DNA of 5,346 bases. Origin: Clostridium sp. CAG:1219. Its GTDB lineage: Bacteria; Bacillota; Clostridia; TANB77; CAG-465. Position numbers and translations under genes: made by a program. Position 1 is the first letter of the stretch. Every line of letters starts with the position of its first letter. Under the pieces are notes generated by a model. That model did not search any database, was not told the origin of the DNA, and saw only the letters and a program-made list of their open reading frames with translations. The DNA lies in the NCBI GenBank assembly GCA_000433335.1, contig HF996712.1, positions 1 through 5,346 on the forward strand, in the 5' to 3' direction. Below are positions 1-4,572 of this stretch, in pieces.

Positions 1-1
1 A

Positions 2-112
2 AAATTAGAGGATTATATAAAAGTAAATTATAGTTTTTGTGTATCAAGAAATTTAAGTAAAGGATTCACAAAAATTACAATATGGGATAACAAAAAGGAA
101 AAGAAAATATGA
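2..112 (+). CDS. C-terminal end of an unidentified protein (5' truncated by the window)
   Basis: A reading frame is open from base 2 to a TGA at 110-112 and gives 36 residues ending in DNKKEKKI. The stop shares the four bases ATGA with the sortase start at 109. That is the classic arrangement of translationally coupled genes, and it is the main reason for believing this short stretch is coding. The visible part contains Cys, Trp and Tyr residues, has a lysine-rich tail and shows no membrane anchor or LPXTG-type motif. The rest of the gene lies outside the window and no family can be named. By inference it is the upstream partner of the sortase in one operon. Confidence 0.55.
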   Translation, partial: KLEDYIKVNYSFCVSRNLSKGFTKITIWDNKKEKKI

Positions 113-723
113 AAAAAATAGGAAAAATATTAATTTTAATTGGAATAATGATTTTTGCATTTTATTATATTTATAATAAATCATTGGAAAATAAAAATAA
201 TCATGATGTAGAAAAATATATAGAAACAACATCAGTTATTGATAAAACTGATACTGAAGAAGAAATAATTACAGAAGTTGAGGAAACTCCTGTTAAAGAA
301 GAAAGTAAATTTGATATTCAATATACAGCAGTATTAGAAATACCTAAGATAAGTTTAAAAAGAGGAGTTGTTGATAACACTAAAAATTTTAATTCAATTA
401 GGTATGCAATAAGCGTAGATAATAGTAGCCAATATCCAAATGAAAATGGAAATTTTATTTTGTATTCACATTCCGGCAATAGTAATATTGCTTTTTTTAG
501 TAAATTAAATCAAGTAGAAAAAGATGATGATATATATGTTTATTATAATGGTATTACATATCACTATAAAGTTGTAAAAAAATATGATATAGAAAAAACT
601 GGTAAGGCAAAAGTAATTGATTCTAATGAAAGCAAGTATATAACGCTAATTACTTGCAATCAAAATAGAAGAGGTTATCAAATTGTTATAGAAGGAAAAA
701 TAGTTGATAAAATAAATTATTAA
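109..723 (+). CDS. Membrane-anchored sortase family transpeptidase
   Basis: The protein has 204 residues. Residues 4-22 form a hydrophobic signal-anchor after MKK, followed by an acidic, low-complexity linker (about 28-68) and a sortase fold (about 70-204). The entry motif LEIPKISL (76-83) is typical of sortases. His121 in LYSHSGN and Cys183 in TLITC are the expected catalytic pair, and Arg187/Arg188 follow closely. Sortases cleave a C-terminal sorting signal on secreted proteins and join them to peptidoglycan or pilin subunits at the outer membrane face. The length is normal for a single-domain sortase. The LEIPKI start and the absence of class B insertions suggest a class D/E-like or unclassified type, which is uncertain. 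The ATG at 109 has AAGGAA at 95-100 and overlaps the upstream stop. No sorting-signal substrate is visible in the window. The gene symbol is left empty because the class is not certain. Confidence 0.88.
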   Translation: MKKIGKILILIGIMIFAFYYIYNKSLENKNNHDVEKYIETTSVIDKTDTEEEIITEVEETPVKEESKFDIQYTAVLEIPKISLKRGVVDNTKNFNSIRYAISVDNSSQYPNENGNFILYSHSGNSNIAFFSKLNQVEKDDDIYVYYNGITYHYKVVKKYDIEKTGKAKVIDSNESKYITLITCNQNRRGYQIVIEGKIVDKINY

Positions 724-738
724 ACAAAAAGAATAAAT

Positions 739-745
739 AGGGGGT
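739..745 (+). promoter_or_regulatory. Strong SD that decides the TTG start at 752
   Basis: AGGGGGT ends six bases before TTG at 752. No ATG lies in frame near the start of this reading frame; the first internal Met is well inside the protein. The purine-rich site therefore supports the rare TTG initiation. Confidence 0.6.
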
Positions 746-751
746 AATAAA

Positions 752-964
752 TTGGAAAAAGGAGTAAAAAAATATAACATAAGAAACTGGAAATGGAAAC
801 TTACCGAATCCATAAATCCAATGCTATCTAAAAATGAGATAAGTAATTTAATTAATAAAAAATTAGCATATATAATTGTCGAATTAGAACATAGTTCAGC
901 AAGCTATGTTAAAATTAATAATTTTGATTTAACATGCTGTAATAATGGAGATAATGCGGTATAA
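752..964 (+). CDS. Small hypothetical protein upstream of the recombinase
   Basis: This is a 70-residue protein starting with TTG, supported by AGGGGGT six bases upstream, and ending in TAA at 962-964. I do not recognise the family. The N-terminus is basic and Trp-rich (NIRNWKWKL, about 9-17). The middle is probably helical (about 24-47, including KNEISNLINKK), and a short tail contains a CysCys pair (61-62 by count). There is no signal peptide or membrane segment, so it is probably cytoplasmic. It lies 28 bases after the sortase and 72 bases before the large serine recombinase. Small basic genes beside such recombinases are sometimes recombination directionality factors or repressors. That role is a guess from position only. 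Confidence 0.6.
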   Translation: MEKGVKKYNIRNWKWKLTESINPMLSKNEISNLINKKLAYIIVELEHSSASYVKINNFDLTCCNNGDNAV

Positions 965-1007
965 TTTATGTATGTATTATTAAGGCGTTTAATACAAAGA
1001 ATAACAA

Positions 1008-1024
1008 ATTCTATTTTATAGAAT
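1008..1024. repeat. Perfect 7-bp inverted repeat abutting the recombinase SD
   Basis: ATTCTAT (1008-1014) and ATAGAAT (1018-1024) are exact reverse complements separated by TTT. The right arm ends at the base before GGAG (1025-1028), the SD of the recombinase at 1037. It could be an operator or a small RNA hairpin next to the ribosome site. It is A/T-rich, so the hairpin would be weak. Confidence 0.5.
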
Positions 1025-1036
1025 GGAGTAAATGAA

Positions 1037-3022
1037 ATGATATTAGACGTAATCAAGGAAGGTGAATATACAAGTAATAATACAAAAAGAAAATTTGATA
1101 ATGTAGAAAAAAATGTTGATAAAGTACAACTAAAAAGAATTAGAGAACTTTTAGACGAAAAAGAATTAAGATATGTTTCTCCTAATGTCAGAGAACTTCT
1201 TGGAATTACTAAATTAGATGATCCTGAATGTTTTACAAAGAAAACAGATGTTGTAAGAAGGGTTGTTCAAGTTGGTGAAAAGTTTAGGGTAATTTTATAT
1301 ATAAGATTATCACAAGAAGATGGTGATTTGGAAGAAGGAGATGTATCTGGTAGTATTAAAAACCAACTATTATATTTATTGGATGAATGTGCCAAAAGAG
1401 AAGGTTGGGTTGTTGTTGGAATATTTTGTGAAGAAGATATTTCAGGTGTTGATGATAATCGACCAGAATGGTTAAAATCAATTCGTTTTGCAGAGGTTGG
1501 TAATGCAGAAATAGTATTGTGTAAATCTCAATCACGTTTTACAAGAAGTATGGAAATGGTTGAAAAATATTTACATAAGTGCTTTCCAGAATGGAATGTT
1601 AGATTTTTAGGATTAGTAGATAATTCTGATACAGCAATTCAAGAAAATAAAAAATCAAGGCAAATAAATGGTTTAGTTAATGAATGGTTTGTTGAAGATA
1701 CTTCTAAAAATACAAGAGATACACTAAATAGTATGAAACGAAACGGACAATTTACTGGTAGTTTTGCACCTTATGGATATTTTATAGATCCAAAAGACAA
1801 ACATCATTTAGTACCAGATTTGCATGCGAGAAAGGCAATACATATAATGGCAGGAATGTTAAAACATGGCAAAGGTATGTCGTTATTAATAGAAGTTTTA
1901 ATGAGAAAAGGATTTTTAACACCTGCTGATTATAAAACATCATTAGGAATAAATATTAATAGAGGAAAAAACAGAATTAAAAGTATTCGTTATAAAGTTG
2001 AAGAAAATGAAACATTAAAATCAATCGCTTACAAATTTTATGTAACTAAAGAGGAAATAAAAGCAATTAATAACATGACAACTAATAAGGTAAAAGCTGG
2101 AGATATTCTTATAATTCCACATAAACAAAAATGGACAGCAGATATGATTAGAAAGATTATGGTTGATGAAACACAAATTGGTACTTTGGTACAAGGTAAA
2201 TCAGAAAGAACGAGTTTTAAAAATCATAAACCTATTTATAAACCTAAAGAAGAGTGGATTAGAGTACCACATTGTCATGAAGCTAATTTAGATTTAGAAA
2301 CATTTAAAATAGTTAGTTCTATGTTTGAAAAAACTCGTAAAAACAGACCACAAAAAAACGGTGAAGTTGCACTATTTTCTAAAAAAGTATATTGTAGTTG
2401 TTGTGGTAAAGCATTTTATAAAAATAATGCAAAAACTAAAGCAGGTAATAAAGAATATTTACAATGTAGGGGAAATTCAGCTGCAAATGGACACATTTGT
2501 GATAATACAGGAACGATTGATTTAAACGAGTTTAAACAATATATACTTGACAACATTAAAAATAAAATAAATGAGTATTTTGATTTATCAAAGGTAAGTA
2601 AAGAATATTATTTACAAAATGTTTATTCAAATATAGATAATGATATAGAAAGACTAGAAAAAGAAAAGCAAAAAATTGAATCTGACATTGCAACTAAAAA
2701 AAATATCTTGGTTCAATTATATGCAGACAAAGTTACTGGCTTATTAGAAGAAACAGAGTTTAATATAATTAAAAGTAGCAATACGATTGAAATAGAAAAG
2801 TTAAATGTAAGATTATCAGAATTAGACTCTGAAATGACTTCATTAAAGACTGATAAGAGTAAACAAATTGATAAAGTTAAGTTATTTGAAAAATATCGTA
2901 ATTTATCTGAATTAAATAAAATAGTTTTAGATACCTTTATTAACAAAATTGAAATAGGAAAAATTGATCCACTAACTTCTGAAAGACCTATTAATATTGA
3001 TTGGAATTTGTATTCTGCCTAG
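1037..3022 (+). CDS. Large serine recombinase (TnpX-like) with an internal LysM-like domain
   Basis: The protein has 661 residues, longer than the usual ~450-570. An extra N-terminus (1-82) is followed by the serine resolvase domain (about 84-225): YIRLS gives Arg90 and catalytic Ser92, then SIKNQ (106-110), DISGVDDNRP (134-143) and SRFTRS (166-171). A linking helix leads to the 'recombinase' DNA-binding domain, from APYGYF (244-249) through VQGK (385-388). Into this domain a LysM-like module is inserted at about 314-364. A zinc ribbon follows (Cys453, Cys456, Cys477, Cys488), then a coiled coil (about 530-610) and a C-terminal tail. Such enzymes cut both strands through a 5'-phosphoserine link and integrate or excise elements between att sites. 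ATG 1037 has GGAG at 1025-1028. No other start codon is visible before the catalytic domain, so the N-terminal extension is real. The frame is intact. The resolvase, recombinase and zinc-ribbon assignment is firm; target and partners are unknown. Confidence 0.95.
   Translation: MILDVIKEGEYTSNNTKRKFDNVEKNVDKVQLKRIRELLDEKELRYVSPNVRELLGITKLDDPECFTKKTDVVRRVVQVGEKFRVILYIRLSQEDGDLEEGDVSGSIKNQLLYLLDECAKREGWVVVGIFCEEDISGVDDNRPEWLKSIRFAEVGNAEIVLCKSQSRFTRSMEMVEKYLHKCFPEWNVRFLGLVDNSDTAIQENKKSRQINGLVNEWFVEDTSKNTRDTLNSMKRNGQFTGSFAPYGYFIDPKDKHHLVPDLHARKAIHIMAGMLKHGKGMSLLIEVLMRKGFLTPADYKTSLGININRGKNRIKSIRYKVEENETLKSIAYKFYVTKEEIKAINNMTTNKVKAGDILIIPHKQKWTADMIRKIMVDETQIGTLVQGKSERTSFKNHKPIYKPKEEWIRVPHCHEANLDLETFKIVSSMFEKTRKNRPQKNGEVALFSKKVYCSCCGKAFYKNNAKTKAGNKEYLQCRGNSAANGHICDNTGTIDLNEFKQYILDNIKNKINEYFDLSKVSKEYYLQNVYSNIDNDIERLEKEKQKIESDIATKKNILVQLYADKVTGLLEETEFNIIKSSNTIEIEKLNVRLSELDSEMTSLKTDKSKQIDKVKLFEKYRNLSELNKIVLDTFINKIEIGKIDPLTSERPINIDWNLYSA
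1991..2122 (+). other. LysM-like domain encoded inside the recombinase gene
   Basis: Residues 319-362 start YKVEENETLKSIAYKF, continue through an AINNM motif and end in KAGDILIIP. This follows the LysM pattern position by position: Y-x-V-x-x-x-(D/E)-T-L-x-x-I-A, then I-x-x-I-N-N, then (A/P)-G-x-x-(I/L)-x-I-P. It also lines up with the two bona fide LysM repeats of the CHAP protein encoded at 4565. It sits between the YKTSLG-type loop (299-304) and the KWTADMIRKIM helix (365-375), where relatives of this recombinase normally have only a short loop. Confidence 0.8.
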
Positions 3023-3025
3023 ATT

Positions 3026-3053
3026 TTATACCTTAAGAGCATTTTGGGTATAA
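3026..3053. repeat. Inverted repeat just after the recombinase gene
   Basis: TTATACC (3026-3032) and GGTATAA (3047-3053) are exact reverse complements around a 14-base spacer. No T-run follows, so this is not a rho-independent terminator. It could be a protein-binding site, part of an attachment site or a chance pairing. Confidence 0.35.
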
Positions 3054-3063
3054 GCTACATTCT

Positions 3064-3070
3064 GGGGGGG
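3064..3070 (+). promoter_or_regulatory. SD made of a run of seven G
   Basis: GGGGGGG ends six bases before ATG 3077 and is the only plausible ribosome site for the serpin-like gene. It is a conspicuous homopolymer in a sequence that otherwise has very little G or C. Confidence 0.65.
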
Positions 3071-3076
3071 AATTAA

Positions 3077-4150
3077 ATGAAAAAAATATTCATAATTTTA
3101 ATATCAATATTAGTAGCTCTTATAATTATAATGTTTTTATTTTTATATTTATATTTAAATAAAGAAAAAAATGATATTGTAAGTACTAAATCTAATATTG
3201 ATTTAGTATTATCACTAGAAGATAAGATTAGTGACAATGCGGCTTGGTGTGGTACATTCAATTTATTATGGAATGATTTAAAAAATGATTTAGTAAAACA
3301 AGATATTGTTTTTACTCCTCAAATAAAATTAGTAGAAAATCTAAATAACGGAACGTTTGATACATCTAATATATCAGAAGATAGTTATTATAAGATTTAT
3401 GGTACGCCATCTTATGACTTAAAAAACAAGATAAAAAAAGACATAAAATTAAAATTTAATGAAACAAGTGATATACTAGATGACTTTGATTTTGAAAATT
3501 CTTCTGATGAAGATTACTTTTTATACTCAATGTTAAAGAAAGACTTTGAATTTCCGAAGGTATTTACAAGACTTAAAAATGATAAATTTGGAAAATATAC
3601 TAATGTTAAATACTTTGGTATTGATAATTCTACAAAGAGTGCTGTAATGGATCAAGTAAAAGTATTATATTATAACTCTTCTATTAACTTTGCTATAAAA
3701 CTTATTACTAAATCAAATGATGAGGTTATAATATCACGTGGAAATCAAGGAGATAACTTTTATGATATATATAAAAAAATAGATGAGGACTCTAAGCAAT
3801 ATACTGGAAATAAAAGTATTATAAAAGGTGAAAAAGTTAAAATTCCTAATATAAATTTGAATGTGATTGCAGAATTGGAAGAAATCGAACAAAAACCATT
3901 TTTGTTTGCAGATGGCAGACAATATGTAATTGGAAAAGCACTACAAACAATTAAATTTTCACTTGATGAAAAAGGTGGTAAAATAAAAAGTGAAGCTGGT
4001 ATGATTGTAAATAAGGCTGATATTGTAGAAGACATAAAACAAAAAAGGAATTTTGTAGTTGATGATACATTCTTTATTTTTCTAAAAGAAAAAGGTAAAA
4101 GTTTACCTTATTTTGCTGCTAAGATATCAGATATATCAAAAATACAATAA
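3077..4150 (+). CDS. Membrane-anchored serpin-like protein
   Basis: The protein has 357 residues. Residues 4-27 are a strong hydrophobic anchor after MKK, so the rest should lie outside the cell. There is no lipobox and no sorting signal. The C-terminal third resembles a serpin: TIKFSLDEKGGKIKSEAG (291-308) matches strand s5A plus hinge (F-x-x-x-E-x-G-x-x-x-x-x-x), and NFVVDDTFFIFLKEKGK (325-341) matches the serpin F-x-x-D-x-P-F-x-F-x-I-x-x signature. The final PYFAAKI corresponds to strand s5B. KVLYYNSSINFAIKL (195-209) could be s3A, and FNLLWNDL (61-68) could be helix A. Serpins trap proteases through a reactive loop, here about 300-325. The hinge carries Lys and Glu where inhibitory serpins have small residues, so it may not be inhibitory. 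The length suits the fold (~350-400). The gene starts 54 bases after the recombinase and is closed by a terminator at 4170-4200. Assignment is by pattern only and moderately sure. Confidence 0.55.
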   Translation: MKKIFIILISILVALIIIMFLFLYLYLNKEKNDIVSTKSNIDLVLSLEDKISDNAAWCGTFNLLWNDLKNDLVKQDIVFTPQIKLVENLNNGTFDTSNISEDSYYKIYGTPSYDLKNKIKKDIKLKFNETSDILDDFDFENSSDEDYFLYSMLKKDFEFPKVFTRLKNDKFGKYTNVKYFGIDNSTKSAVMDQVKVLYYNSSINFAIKLITKSNDEVIISRGNQGDNFYDIYKKIDEDSKQYTGNKSIIKGEKVKIPNINLNVIAELEEIEQKPFLFADGRQYVIGKALQTIKFSLDEKGGKIKSEAGMIVNKADIVEDIKQKRNFVVDDTFFIFLKEKGKSLPYFAAKISDISKIQ

Positions 4151-4169
4151 AATGTTACAATATATTAAT

Positions 4170-4200
4170 AAAAAATGGAGTATTTATTACTTCATTTTTT
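4170..4200 (+). terminator. Rho-independent terminator after the serpin-like gene
   Basis: AAAAAATGGAGTA (4170-4182) pairs with TACTTCATTTTTT (4188-4200) around a TTTAT loop. The stem is 13 pairs with a single G-U, and the descending arm ends in six T. The A-run on the other arm means it could also work for transcripts from the opposite strand. It separates the upstream genes from the holin/endolysin pair. Confidence 0.8.
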
Positions 4201-4212
4201 GTTTAAGTAATC

Positions 4213-4243
4213 GTACTATAAGCTAGGTTAAAATTAATAGTAC
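4213..4243. repeat. Inverted repeat in the intergenic region
   Basis: GTACTAT (4213-4219) and ATAGTAC (4237-4243) are exact reverse complements with a 17-base spacer. They lie between the terminator and the promoter of the lysis pair. The arrangement could fit a regulator half-site pair. Confidence 0.35.
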
Positions 4244-4249
4244 AATTTT

Positions 4250-4261
4250 ATTATTAATAAT
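4250..4261. repeat. 12-bp perfect palindrome at the promoter edge
   Basis: ATTATTAATAAT reads the same on both strands and its last base is the first base of the -35 box at 4261. Its position suits an operator, but an all-A/T palindrome is not rare in this composition. Confidence 0.3.
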
Positions 4262-4290
4262 TGCACTAAAATAAAGGGTGAGAATATAAT
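4261..4290 (+). promoter_or_regulatory. Sigma-A-type promoter for the holin/endolysin pair
   Basis: TTGCAC (4261-4266) resembles a -35 box and TATAAT (4285-4290) is a perfect -10 box with an 18-base spacing. A second overlapping TATAAT occupies 4290-4295. Transcription would start near 4297-4302 and give a leader of about 30 bases before ATG 4330. It lies downstream of a terminator and upstream of a gene, which supports the call. Confidence 0.55.
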
Positions 4291-4294
4291 ATAA

Positions 4295-4314
4295 TATGCA
4301 ATTTTGTTTGCATA
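4295..4314 (+). repeat. Inverted repeat at the predicted transcript start
   Basis: TATGCAA (4295-4301) and TTGCATA (4308-4314) are exact reverse complements around TTTTGT. This lies over or just after the expected start of transcription and ahead of the SD. It could be an operator or a 5' hairpin in the leader. Confidence 0.4.
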
Positions 4315-4329
4315 AATAAAGGTGAGGTT

Positions 4330-4572
4330 ATGAGAAGAGAAATAAAAAAACTAATTGATTTAAAGTCAATTATAACGCTAACTTTAGTTATAACACTTGA
4401 AATTCTGGTTGTAACTTTTGCTTTTACAAAAGGGTCTTTAGACGAAAAACTATTTTTACTTTTTAGTAACGTAACTACAATGGTAATAACATATTATTTT
4501 ACTAAAAAAAGTATAAACACAGGCGATGGAAAGAATTTACAGATAAGAAAGGAGGAAAATAAAGATGAGTGA
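4330..4572 (+). CDS. Small two-helix membrane protein, holin-like
   Basis: The protein has 80 residues. A basic start is followed by LKSIITL (11-17), which leads into a first membrane segment (about 13-32). A short turn (GSLDE) precedes a second segment (about 40-57), followed by FTKKS and a charged hydrophilic tail ending in KEENKDE. The layout 'LKSIxTL, helix, short polar turn, helix, YYFxKK' matches small phage holin-like proteins of Firmicutes. Holins form the membrane lesion through which a signal-less endolysin reaches the wall. The SD-like AGGTGAGG (4320-4327) lies unusually close to ATG 4330. The end of the gene carries the SD of the next gene and overlaps its start by 8 bases, so the two are coupled. 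Holin identity rests on topology and neighbour. It could instead be another small membrane protein. Confidence 0.65.
   Translation: MRREIKKLIDLKSIITLTLVITLEILVVTFAFTKGSLDEKLFLLFSNVTTMVITYYFTKKSINTGDGKNLQIRKEENKDE

Noticed and set aside
65..93. Promoter for the sortase (TTCACA, 17 bases, TAACAA)
   Set aside because: The -10 match is poor, transcription would start inside the SD, and the region is better explained as the 3' end of an upstream coding frame.
2325..2525. Open frame on the + strand inside the recombinase
   Set aside because: It overlaps the zinc-ribbon coding region in another frame; Lys/Val/Ile low complexity shows it is a shadow.
2713..2946. Open frame on the - strand opposite the recombinase coiled coil
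   Set aside because: It is a shadow of the recombinase gene: low-complexity Leu/Ser/Asn composition, no SD and no recognisable domain.
980..3046. Weak similarity between TTAAGGCGTTT (980-990) and TTAAGAGCATTTT (3033-3045) as att-like repeats flanking the recombinase
   Set aside because: The match needs a gap and a mismatch within about 12 bases and is not better than chance in A/T-rich DNA.
3026..3053. Terminator for the recombinase gene
   Set aside because: The inverted repeat has a 14-base spacer and no following T-run, so it does not fit a rho-independent terminator. Read-through into the serpin-like gene is possible.
3760..4035. Open frame on the - strand opposite the serpin-like gene
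   Set aside because: It is antisense to a well-supported coding gene, and its composition (Ile/Ser/Phe/Pro-rich) is typical of a reversed A/T-rich frame.
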